From Flavobacterium sp. UBA807 (GTDB lineage: Bacteria; Bacteroidota; Bacteroidia; Flavobacteriales; Flavobacteriaceae): a stretch of 7,572 nt of DNA. The position numbers and the translations under genes are program-made. Positions 1-6,564 of this stretch are shown here, one piece after another (the stretch's first letter is position 1; the number at the start of each line of letters is the position of its first letter). The notes beneath the pieces were generated by a model, which was given only the letters and a program-made list of their open reading frames with translations, did no database searches and was not told the origin of the DNA. The stretch lies in assembly GCA_002296885.1 (NCBI GenBank), contig DBIH01000081.1:1-7572 (forward strand). The letters are read 5' to 3'.

Positions 1-78
1 ATTCTAAATTTTAAATTAAAAAGGATTCATCTAATCATAGCATAAACCATTCAAAATTTATAATTCAAAATTTAAAAT
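1..78. repeat. Inverted array of AT-rich heptad modules upstream of ettA, truncated at the window edge
   Basis: The sequence has a 7-bp period. The left arm (1-21) reads as three heptads: ATTCTAA, ATTTTAA, ATTAAAA. The right arm (49-78) reads as ATTCAAA, ATTTATA, ATTCAAA, ATTTAAA plus AT. The arms are inverted relative to each other: the reverse complement of 62-78 matches 1-17 at 15 of 17 positions. The spacer (about 22-48) is less repetitive. The left arm may begin before the window. The layout resembles the element at 5395-5501, which has different heptad sequences. Base composition alone favours some matches here, so this instance is weaker. The right arm ends 8 nt before the ettA start, so it would lie in or next to its leader. 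I saw no clear TAnnTTTG box in this stretch. Function unknown. Confidence 0.5.
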
Positions 79-86
79 AACACAAA

Positions 87-1781
87 ATGAGTGATGATAA
101 GAAAGTAATTTTCTCGATGCAGCGATTGAGCAAATCGTATCAAGGAAGTGATAAGCAAGTGCTAAAAAACATCTACCTAAGTTTCTTCTATGGGGCAAAG
201 ATTGGAATTCTTGGACTTAACGGTTCGGGTAAATCTTCGTTGTTAAAAATTATAGCAGGTGTTGATAAGAACTATCAAGGTGATGTTGTTTTCCAGCCGG
301 GATATACGGTAGGTTATTTAGAGCAGGAGCCACAGTTAGATGAATCCAAAACGGTAATTGAAATCGTTCGTGAAGGTGTTGCCGAAACAATGGCAATCTT
401 AGACGAGTTCAACCAAATTAATGATATGTTCGGGTTGCCTGAAGTTTATGAAGATGCTGACAAAATGCAAAAGCTTATGGACAGACAAGCAGATTTGCAG
501 GATAAAATTGATGCTGCCGGAGCCTGGGAAATTGACAACAAACTTGAAGTTGCGATGGATGCTTTGCGCACGCCGGAAGGTGATACACCAATCAAACATT
601 TATCGGGTGGAGAGCGCCGCCGTGTTGCTTTATGCCGTTTGTTATTGCAACAACCGGATGTATTATTACTGGATGAGCCAACGAACCACCTGGATGCAGA
701 AAGCGTTCTTTGGTTAGAGCAGCATTTGGCACAATATGCCGGAACCGTAATTGCCGTAACACACGATAGGTATTTCCTTGATAATGTTGCAGGCTGGATT
801 TTGGAACTGGACAGAGGTGAAGGCATTCCGTGGAAAGGAAACTATTCATCTTGGCTTGACCAAAAATCGAAACGCATGGAGCAGGAAGAAAAAACAGCTT
901 CAAAAAGAAGAAAGACCTTAGAGCGTGAGCTTGAATGGGTGCGTCAGGGAGCCAAAGGTCGTCAGACAAAACAAAAAGCACGTTTGCAGAGCTACGATAA
1001 ACTCTTGAATGAAGACCAAAAGGAGCTTGACGAGAAATTAGAAATTTACATCCCAAATGGTCCGCGTTTGGGGACTAATGTAATTGAAGCGAAAGGTGTT
1101 GCCAAAGCTTTTGGTGACAAACTTTTATACGATAACCTAAACTTCACCTTGCCACAGGCTGGAATTGTTGGAATCATCGGGCCAAACGGAGCCGGAAAAT
1201 CAACAATCTTCCGAATGATAATGGGAGAAGAAAAACCTGATGCCGGAGAATTCACGATTGGTGATACCGTTAAAATTGCGTATGTTGATCAATCGCATTC
1301 GAATATCGATCCAAATAAATCAATCTGGGAAAACTTCTGCGACGGACAGGAATTGATTATGATGGGTGGAAGACAGGTGAATTCGAGAGCTTACTTATCG
1401 CGTTTCAACTTTGGCGGAAGTGAGCAGAATAAAAAAGTATCAGCTTTATCAGGTGGAGAACGTAACCGTCTGCATCTGGCGATGACCCTGAAAGAAGAAG
1501 GAAACGTATTGTTATTAGATGAGCCAACGAATGATTTAGACATCAATACGCTTCGTGCTTTAGAAGAAGGTTTGGAAAATTTCGCTGGCTGTGCCGTAGT
1601 AATCAGTCACGACCGTTGGTTTTTGGACAGAATCTGTACACACATTTTAGCGTTTGAAGGAAACTCTGAAGTTTACTATTTTGAAGGCGGTTTCTCGGAG
1701 TATGAAGAGAATAAAAAGAAACGTTTGGGTATGGATGTTACTCCGAAACGAATCAAATACCGCAAATTGATCAGAAATTAA
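87..1781 (+). CDS. ettA: Energy-dependent translational throttle protein EttA (ABC-F ATPase)
   Basis: This is a soluble twin-ATPase ABC-F protein with no membrane segment. Known family members bind the ribosomal E site and gate entry into elongation according to ATP/ADP balance. The 564 residues are close to the usual length. Domain 1 shows Walker A GLNGSGKSS (43-51), Q-loop Q80, signature LSGGERRR (172-179), Walker B LLLDEPTNHLD (193-203, catalytic E197) and switch H226. The insert at about 95-145 fits the Arm subdomain that contacts L1/tRNA in EttA. The linker starts with RGEGIPWKGNYSSWL (243-257), which is characteristic of EttA, and continues as a charged helical P-site tRNA-interaction motif to about 325. 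Domain 2 shows Walker A GPNGAGKST (365-373), signature LSGGERNR (454-461), Walker B LLLDEPTNDLD (475-485, E479) and H508. Both sites look intact. The start is preceded by an A-rich stretch without Shine-Dalgarno, as usual in Bacteroidota. The gene is probably monocistronic, given the terminator just downstream. Confidence 0.96.
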   Translation: MSDDKKVIFSMQRLSKSYQGSDKQVLKNIYLSFFYGAKIGILGLNGSGKSSLLKIIAGVDKNYQGDVVFQPGYTVGYLEQEPQLDESKTVIEIVREGVAETMAILDEFNQINDMFGLPEVYEDADKMQKLMDRQADLQDKIDAAGAWEIDNKLEVAMDALRTPEGDTPIKHLSGGERRRVALCRLLLQQPDVLLLDEPTNHLDAESVLWLEQHLAQYAGTVIAVTHDRYFLDNVAGWILELDRGEGIPWKGNYSSWLDQKSKRMEQEEKTASKRRKTLERELEWVRQGAKGRQTKQKARLQSYDKLLNEDQKELDEKLEIYIPNGPRLGTNVIEAKGVAKAFGDKLLYDNLNFTLPQAGIVGIIGPNGAGKSTIFRMIMGEEKPDAGEFTIGDTVKIAYVDQSHSNIDPNKSIWENFCDGQELIMMGGRQVNSRAYLSRFNFGGSEQNKKVSALSGGERNRLHLAMTLKEEGNVLLLDEPTNDLDINTLRALEEGLENFAGCAVVISHDRWFLDRICTHILAFEGNSEVYYFEGGFSEYEENKKKRLGMDVTPKRIKYRKLIRN

Positions 1782-1792
1782 TTAAATCGTAG

Positions 1793-1818
1793 AAAATCCC
1801 GATTATTCGGGATTTTTT
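1793..1818 (+). terminator. Intrinsic terminator of ettA
   Basis: A perfect 10-bp stem (AAAATCCCGA / TCGGGATTTT) encloses a 4-nt loop, TTAT, and runs into six T residues. It begins 12 nt after the ettA stop codon, as expected for a Rho-independent terminator. The A-tract on the 5' side would also give a U-tract on the opposite strand, but no gene converges on it here. Confidence 0.92.
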
Positions 1819-1833
1819 ATTCAATAAATATTT

Positions 1834-1841
1834 TATATTTG
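1834..1841 (+). promoter_or_regulatory. Candidate -7 promoter box for the hybrid kinase
   Basis: TATATTTG matches the Bacteroidota primary-sigma -7 consensus TAnnTTTG exactly. It lies just after the ettA terminator and 19 nt before the kinase ATG. Transcription would start near 1846, leaving a leader of only about 15 nt. No convincing TTG -33 element sits at the expected distance; that region is occupied by the terminator stem. Confidence 0.55.
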
Positions 1842-1860
1842 AGCCAAGAACCTTCAGGGA

Positions 1861-4065
1861 ATGATCAAGACCAAATCCTTAAGCTTACTGCTGTTTTTGT
1901 TTTTCTGTTTTACGAATGCTTTTGCCCAAAACTATAAGGCTGAGTATGATGAAATAGAAAGGCTTCTCAATAAGGCTGTTGCCGATTTTAATAATGCAAA
2001 ATATGACAAAGCATTAGAATCTTCAAAACAAGCACTGATCAATTCCTTTGCTATCAATGACGATTCCTATATTGCACAATCTTATAATACCATTGGTGTT
2101 ATTTACAATGAATGCTCAGATTCTAAAAAAGCCATAGGGTTTTATGAAAAAGCATTGTCTTATGCGAAAAAGGCGAACAAAGACAAACTTTATAATTGGA
2201 TTTACGGAAACTTAGGGAGCGTTTATTACTATAATGAAATAGATGTCGCGAAAGGAATCAGTTATTATAAAAAGGCACTCTATTATGCTGAGAAAGTAAA
2301 GGATAGCACGGATATTAAATTCACCAAACTGAATATCGCCAGTGCTTACTTTGCGATTGATAAATATAACGAAGGGAATCAGTATTTAAAAGATATTAAG
2401 GATAATATTCTAAAAAATGGTGATGATGAGTCTAAGGCCAGAATAAATTCCTTACTCGGAATTTATTCAACAAATCACGACCGAAAGAATGAGGCGGAAC
2501 AACATTACGCCATCGCTCAGAAACTTGCTGAGAAAAACCACTTCGATTCCTATTTGATAAGTATTTATGAAAATCTGATGCGTCATTACAAGCACTATAA
2601 TGAACCTGAAAAGGCAAAGTTATATAAGGCCAAACTCGATTCGCTCAGCAAAGTGATTTATTCTCAGGACAAGCTTGATAAAGTTCAAAAAGCTGCGGTG
2701 CAAATTGAGCTTGATGAATATAAAATGCAGTTGGAACGTGTTGAGCAGGCAAATGATGTCCACAGAAAAAGCCTTAAAGAATCAAAACTGATAGTTATAC
2801 TTTTTATTGTAATTCTTATTATTCTGCTGCTTTTCTTACTAACGTTGTATAAAAACATCAAGCTGAGAGAGCAGGCTAATATCGAATTAAAGGCGGCAAA
2901 TGAGGAACTGTTCATAGCCAAAGAAAAAGCAGAGGAGGCATCTCAACTTAAATCGCAGTTTGTTTCGACCATTACACACGAATTAAGAACGCCTTTGTAT
3001 GGTGTAATCGGAATAACGAATATCATCTTGGACGAGCATAAAGAATTAGGCAACAGCCCGCATTTGAGATCACTGAAATTTTCGGCCAAATATTTATTGT
3101 CATTGGTGAATGATATTCTTCAGATCAATAAAATTGAGGAGAACCGAATAGTTTTGGAAAGCCTTATTTTTAATCTTACTGACGAAATTACTTTAATCAA
3201 GAACTCGGTAGAATATATTGCCGATAAAAATAATGACAAACTTATCTTAGAAATCGATACTGCCATTCCCGAGTTTTTAATTGGAGATAAACTTCGTTTG
3301 GCACAAATTATCATGAACCTTGTGAGCAACGCATTGAAGTTTACTAAAAACGGAGAAGTTACAATCACAGCGGATTTAAAAAAGGTGGAAGGTAAAATGC
3401 ATTTCATTGAGTTTAAAGTAAAAGATACAGGAATCGGTATTGCTAAAGAACATCAGGAAAAAATCTTCGAAAAATTTGTCCAGATTGAGCGCAAAGAAGA
3501 AGACTATCAGGGAACAGGCTTGGGATTGGCAATCGTATCGAGCCTTGTGAAATTATTTGACAGTCAAATTCATTTGGAAAGTGAAGAGAACATTGGGACA
3601 ACATTTACATTTACCATCGGGTTTGAATTTGATGAAGATAAATCAAAAGAAATCATCAATAACATCGAAGTTGATTTATCAACTTCAAACCTGTACAACA
3701 TCCTTGTTGTTGAAGACAATAAAATCAATCAGGTAGTTACCAAAAAAATCATTCAGGGAAGCAATATGAGCTGCACCATAGTTGATGATGGTTATGCTGC
3801 CTTAGTTGCGATTGAAAGAGAAACATTTGATTTGATACTTATGGACATCAATATGCCGTTAATCAACGGTTTTGAAACGACGCGTAAAATCAGGGAAAAA
3901 GGAATTAATATTCCAATTATTGCATTAACTGCATTTGACAAGGAAGAAGTTACGGAAGAAGCCATTTCGGCAGGAATGAACGATATTATGGTCAAACCGT
4001 TCGAACCCTCGAAGTTATTCCAGGTGATTCACAATCAGGTTAAAAATAAAGAAAGCGTTGATTAA
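1861..4065 (+). CDS. Hybrid sensor histidine kinase/response regulator with periplasmic TPR domain
   Basis: This is a 734-residue membrane signalling protein. Residues 1-23 form a signal peptide (basic start, Leu/Phe-rich core, AFAQ cleavage region), which supports this start codon. Residues about 37-262 contain five or six degenerate TPR helix pairs, clearest at 73-106 and 114-147, presumably a periplasmic protein- or ligand-sensing domain. One transmembrane helix spans about 310-330, followed by a coiled-coil linker (about 332-365). The HisKA domain carries THELRTP with phospho-acceptor H373. HATPase_c shows N box N486/N490, DTGIGI (522-527) and GTGLGL (551-556). The C-terminal receiver (613-734) has acidic pocket E618/D619, phospho-acceptor D662, T690 and K712. 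All catalytic residues are present. No DNA-binding output domain follows, so the phosphate probably passes to a separate protein, or the receiver tunes the kinase. No partner regulator is adjacent. Ligand unknown. The last codons lie within a terminator hairpin shared with the converging helicase gene. Confidence 0.93.
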   Translation: MIKTKSLSLLLFLFFCFTNAFAQNYKAEYDEIERLLNKAVADFNNAKYDKALESSKQALINSFAINDDSYIAQSYNTIGVIYNECSDSKKAIGFYEKALSYAKKANKDKLYNWIYGNLGSVYYYNEIDVAKGISYYKKALYYAEKVKDSTDIKFTKLNIASAYFAIDKYNEGNQYLKDIKDNILKNGDDESKARINSLLGIYSTNHDRKNEAEQHYAIAQKLAEKNHFDSYLISIYENLMRHYKHYNEPEKAKLYKAKLDSLSKVIYSQDKLDKVQKAAVQIELDEYKMQLERVEQANDVHRKSLKESKLIVILFIVILIILLLFLLTLYKNIKLREQANIELKAANEELFIAKEKAEEASQLKSQFVSTITHELRTPLYGVIGITNIILDEHKELGNSPHLRSLKFSAKYLLSLVNDILQINKIEENRIVLESLIFNLTDEITLIKNSVEYIADKNNDKLILEIDTAIPEFLIGDKLRLAQIIMNLVSNALKFTKNGEVTITADLKKVEGKMHFIEFKVKDTGIGIAKEHQEKIFEKFVQIERKEEDYQGTGLGLAIVSSLVKLFDSQIHLESEENIGTTFTFTIGFEFDEDKSKEIINNIEVDLSTSNLYNILVVEDNKINQVVTKKIIQGSNMSCTIVDDGYAALVAIERETFDLILMDINMPLINGFETTRKIREKGINIPIIALTAFDKEEVTEEAISAGMNDIMVKPFEPSKLFQVIHNQVKNKESVD

Positions 4066-4077
4066 TACCAACGCTTT
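4052..4077. terminator. Bidirectional terminator overlapping both convergent gene ends
   Basis: A perfect 9-bp stem (AAAGCGTTG / CAACGCTTT) has an 8-nt loop, ATTAATAC. On the plus strand the 3' arm runs into TTTTTATTTTTC (4075 onward). On the minus strand it is followed by CTTTATTTTTAA. It can therefore terminate transcripts from both sides. The loop holds TTAA (4062-4065), which supplies the stop codon for the plus-strand kinase and the minus-strand helicase. The stem arms encode the last residues of each protein. Confidence 0.88.
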
Positions 4078-5345
4078 TTATTTTTCTTAGAAGCTTCCGA
4101 TTTTCTCGAATTGCTCTTTCCATCAGGTTTCTTTTTATTTCTGAAATCTGGTTTAGCTCCGCTCCGTTCGCCTCCGGCTCGGGTTGCCTCAAGATTTGAA
4201 ACTTCGTCTTTCCACGGAAACGGATGGTCTTTAATGGTTTTTACATTGACCTTAATCAGTTTGAGAATATCTTTCCAATAGCCTTCCTCATCTTTACTGC
4301 AAAAAGAAATAGAAATTCCGCCATTTCCGGCACGACCGGTACGACCGATACGGTGGACATAAGTTTCCGGAATATTTGGCAAATCAAAGTTGATAACATA
4401 AGGCAAACTCTCAATGTCAATGCCACGTGCAGCAATATCGGTTGCCACCAAAACAGAGATTTCTTTGTTTTTGAAATGATCTAAAACGCGTTGCCTTGCC
4501 GTTTGTGACTTATCGCCGTGAATCGCTTCTGAGTTGACGCCATGCTTTTTCAATGCTTTCACAACATTATCGGCACCGTGTTTGGTTCGGACAAAGACTA
4601 GTACATTGCTGAGGTTTTCGTTGCGAATCAAATGATACAGCAAAGCACGTTTGTCTGATTTCTCAACAAAGTAAATTTGTTGCTGTATTATTTCTGCTGT
4701 TGATGAAACCGGCGTAACCGATACATATTCGGGTTTGTTAAGGAAAGTATCTGCAAGTTCACGAATTGCCATGGGCATTGTTGCCGAAAACAATAAAGTC
4801 TGTCTGTTGGTCGGAACCAATTTCACGATCTTGCGGATATCATTGATAAAGCCCATGTCGAGCATTAAATCGGATTCGTCCAAAACCAGAAAATGCAAAT
4901 GATCAAAATCGATGAATCCTTGTTTGTGAAGGTCTAATAACCTTCCCGGAGTCGCGATTAAAATGTCAACACCTTTTCGCAATTGGTCAACCTGAGGAAC
5001 CTGAGAAACACCACCAAAAATAGTAAGTTGTCTCAGGTTTGTATATTTTCCGTACGTGTCAAAGCTTTCACCAATCTGAACGGCTAATTCACGTGTTGGA
5101 GTTACTACAAGGCAGCGGATTTGTTTTGTTTTTTTGGATGAACCTACAATTCTGTGTAAGTTGTGTATAATAGGAATAGCAAAAGCTGCTGTCTTTCCGG
5201 TTCCGGTTTGGGCACACCCAACCAAATCCTTTCCTGCTAAAATATGTGGAATTGCCTTTTCCTGAATAGGAGTAGGTTGTGTGTATCCTTCTTCAAAAAC
5301 AGCTCGTTGGATACTATTGGATAATGATAAATCTTCGAATAACAT
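4062..5345 (-). CDS. DEAD-box ATP-dependent RNA helicase (RhlE-like) with DESD motif II
   Basis: This cytoplasmic ATP-driven RNA-duplex unwinding protein has 427 residues. All core motifs are visible: Q motif GYTQPTPIQ (20-28), motif I AQTGTGKT (45-52), Ia PTRELA (83-88), GG (111-112), Ib TPGR (132-135), II DESD (156-159), III SAT (188-190), IV VLVFVRTK (248-255), V ATDIAARGID (301-310) and VI HRIGRTGRAG (331-340). Motif II normally reads DEAD; here serine replaces alanine, while the Mg/ATP-coordinating Asp and catalytic Glu are kept, so activity is expected. A basic, low-complexity tail (about 388-427, rich in Lys, Arg, Ser and Gly) probably adds non-specific RNA binding. Proteins of this kind act in ribosome assembly, mRNA decay or cold adaptation; which applies here cannot be told. 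The start is supported by the F-x-D-L opening seen just before the Q motif in this family and by an upstream promoter box. It is probably transcribed separately from the upstream ureohydrolase gene. Confidence 0.95.
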   Translation of the reverse strand: MLFEDLSLSNSIQRAVFEEGYTQPTPIQEKAIPHILAGKDLVGCAQTGTGKTAAFAIPIIHNLHRIVGSSKKTKQIRCLVVTPTRELAVQIGESFDTYGKYTNLRQLTIFGGVSQVPQVDQLRKGVDILIATPGRLLDLHKQGFIDFDHLHFLVLDESDLMLDMGFINDIRKIVKLVPTNRQTLLFSATMPMAIRELADTFLNKPEYVSVTPVSSTAEIIQQQIYFVEKSDKRALLYHLIRNENLSNVLVFVRTKHGADNVVKALKKHGVNSEAIHGDKSQTARQRVLDHFKNKEISVLVATDIAARGIDIESLPYVINFDLPNIPETYVHRIGRTGRAGNGGISISFCSKDEEGYWKDILKLIKVNVKTIKDHPFPWKDEVSNLEATRAGGERSGAKPDFRNKKKPDGKSNSRKSEASKKNKKRWY

Positions 5346-5352
5346 AAATAAT

Positions 5353-5372
5353 GCTTACGATTAAGTGTAAGC
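5353..5372 (-). promoter_or_regulatory. Hairpin in the 5' leader of the helicase mRNA
   Basis: A perfect 6-bp stem (GCTTAC / GTAAGC) with an 8-nt loop lies 7 nt upstream of the helicase ATG. With transcription starting about 5 nt after the -7 box (near 5373), the stem would form the very 5' end of the mRNA. Possible roles are mRNA stabilisation, or control of ribosome access that the helicase itself could relieve. This is inferred from position and pairing only. Confidence 0.4.
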
Positions 5373-5377
5373 TGCAG

Positions 5378-5385
5378 CAAAGATA
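5378..5385 (-). promoter_or_regulatory. Candidate -7 promoter box for the RNA helicase gene
   Basis: The minus strand reads TATCTTTG, an exact match to the Bacteroidota TAnnTTTG box, 32 nt before the helicase ATG. The -33 region, 21 nt further upstream, falls inside the heptad array. The nearest candidate there is TTCG (minus strand, 5410-5407) in place of the preferred TTG. The repeat may therefore contribute to promoter function. Confidence 0.6.
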
Positions 5386-5394
5386 GACTTTATA

Positions 5395-5501
5395 AATTAC
5401 GAATTACGAATTATAAATTACGAATCTAAAGAGTCGATCTAAATGCCTTCGGTTAAAAAGAAAAAAATCAATTCGTAATTCGTAATTTCTAATTCGTAAT
5501 T
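5395..5501. repeat. Inverted-repeat element built of AATTACG heptads
   Basis: The left arm (5395-5425) has exact 7-bp periodicity: three AATTACG units plus one AATTATA in third place, then AAT. The right arm (5471-5501) read on the minus strand has the same plan: three AATTACG units plus one AATTAGA in second place, then AAT. The two 31-nt arms match at 27 of 31 positions in inverted orientation and enclose a 45-nt non-repetitive spacer (5426-5470). The element fills most of the gap between the two minus-strand genes. Its right arm reaches 2 nt into the ureohydrolase stop codon, and its left arm abuts the helicase promoter. It has no coding capacity. It might be a dispersed, MITE- or REP-like intergenic repeat, a protein-binding array or an RNA hairpin; I do not recognise a named family. 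Confidence 0.75.
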
Positions 5502-6537
5502 AAATCAAATCCTTTCGGGATTTGATAAAATCGGTAACCAGATAACCAATCAGTTTTCCGATGAGGTGATTGTTTTTTTCTTCGCCAAGTTCGGGCGCAC
5601 CTTCGCAGATATGAAGATAGGCTGCATTTTGATTACTGCCGAAAAAGAAAACAAACTCACGCAGTTCTTCTACCGAAAAACCGCTCATAGTCATGGCACT
5701 GCTGGCAATATTCGGAATCGCATCTAAATCGATTTCGATGCCATAAGAATCCATTTTGATAAAATCGGAAGCTCTGATTAATTCCTGCAAAAAGATTTTT
5801 TCCTTTCGTACTTTAATCTCATCATACGTATTGTAAGTAACACGGTCTTCAATTTTCTTTAAATTATCCAATACATTTTTGGATGTGTAATTTTCGTGAA
5901 GACCAAAGATGAAGTATTTTTTGAGGAAACCTTCTTCATAGGCATACGAAAATCCATTTCCACTATGACGACCTTCGAGGATTCTAAAATCGGAATGTGC
6001 GTCAAAGTTAATGGCATTGATTGGCCTGCCCAGTCCAAGTGCGGTTCCTTTGATATTTCCGTAGGCGTTGTTATGACCACCGCCAATGACTATTGGAGTT
6101 TTTCCACATTTAATGATATTGCTGACAATATGGACAACATCTTTATCAATTTTATCGACGAGTAAACTTAGTTTTTTTCTGTCGGCAGTAACACGGAAAT
6201 CTAAATCTTTGGCTTCTTCCATTTCTTCCGATACATCAAGTGTTCCTAAAACCACAATCTGACTGCCTTTACAAAAACGATTGTGCTGAATGTTGGCAAT
6301 GCTTTTTATGGCACTTTCCCAGGCAGAATCAGCTCCTGGGCGACCAAAATTAGCACGAACACCCACATCTTCAGGAATTCCGAATAGTACATATTGAGCA
6401 TCGCAGGCTTTCAGATAGTCATAAGAATTTTCACCTTTGGGGATGGTCAGCATTTTTTCTCCAAACTTTACCTCGCCACTTCTGTGGTTGGTGACTTTCG
6501 CTAAATCAGTAATCGAAAAGGGAATCAATTTATCCAT
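5500..6537 (-). CDS. Arginase-family ureohydrolase, formimidoylglutamase (HutG)-like
   Basis: This is a 345-residue cytoplasmic metalloenzyme of the arginase/agmatinase/formimidoylglutamase superfamily, which hydrolyses guanidino or formimino groups at a two-manganese site. Metal-binding motifs are visible in order: GGGH (152-155, H155), DAHSD (179-183, ligands D179, H181, D183) and IDLDAIP (269-275, D270 and D272). HSGNGFSYA (191-199) and CEGAPEL (311-317) fit the substrate-side loops. GGGH rather than GGDH favours formimidoylglutamase, which splits N-formimidoyl-glutamate to glutamate and formamide in histidine degradation. Substrate is nonetheless uncertain, because no other hut gene is in the window. 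The ATG at 6537 was chosen: a longer reading from 6660 would add 41 non-conserved residues, cross the divergent promoter region and overlap the start of the next gene. A candidate -7 box lies 19 nt upstream. The final codons form a hairpin, and the stop codon touches the heptad repeat. Confidence 0.85.
   Translation of the reverse strand: MDKLIPFSITDLAKVTNHRSGEVKFGEKMLTIPKGENSYDYLKACDAQYVLFGIPEDVGVRANFGRPGADSAWESAIKSIANIQHNRFCKGSQIVVLGTLDVSEEMEEAKDLDFRVTADRKKLSLLVDKIDKDVVHIVSNIIKCGKTPIVIGGGHNNAYGNIKGTALGLGRPINAINFDAHSDFRILEGRHSGNGFSYAYEEGFLKKYFIFGLHENYTSKNVLDNLKKIEDRVTYNTYDEIKVRKEKIFLQELIRASDFIKMDSYGIEIDLDAIPNIASSAMTMSGFSVEELREFVFFFGSNQNAAYLHICEGAPELGEEKNNHLIGKLIGYLVTDFIKSRKDLI
5504..5526 (-). 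other. Stem-loop inside the last codons of the ureohydrolase gene
   Basis: A perfect 9-bp stem (minus strand ATCAAATCC / GGATTTGAT) has a 5-nt loop, CGAAA. A shifted pairing gives a C-GAAA-G tetraloop, a stable GNRA type. It encodes the C-terminal IKSRKDL region and lies 1 nt before the stop codon on the minus strand. The downstream RNA is only moderately U-rich (TTTAATTACG), so it may be a weak terminator or a 3'-end stabilising structure. Confidence 0.5.
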
Positions 6538-6556
6538 CTGAAATAAAATATTTTCC

Positions 6557-6564
6557 CAAAAATA
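6557..6564 (-). promoter_or_regulatory. Candidate -7 promoter box for the ureohydrolase gene
   Basis: The minus strand reads TATTTTTG, which fits TAnnTTTG, 19 nt before the chosen ATG. That spacing gives a short leader like the one inferred for the kinase. No TTG lies at the usual -33 distance, and the region is so T-rich that a chance match is possible. The rest of the 98-nt divergent gap (6538-6635) shows no stronger promoter. For the rightward gene only an imperfect box, TAATTTG (6578-6584), was seen. Confidence 0.4.

Noticed and set aside
446..1056. Two antisense open frames of 126 and 154 codons within ettA
   Set aside because: They lie fully opposite a strongly conserved gene, have Ser/Cys/Arg-rich compositions unlike proteins, no promoter, and show no recognisable domain.
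1856..1860. AGGGA just before the kinase start as a Shine-Dalgarno site
   Set aside because: It directly abuts the ATG with no spacing, so it could not position a ribosome, and strong Shine-Dalgarno use is not typical of this phylum.
4224..4484. Plus-strand open frame of 86 codons opposite the helicase
   Set aside because: It mirrors conserved helicase motifs V and VI on the other strand and has no protein-like features of its own.
5896..6165. Plus-strand open frame of 89 codons opposite the ureohydrolase
   Set aside because: It overlaps the metal-binding motifs of the real gene, so its open frame is a by-product of that coding sequence.
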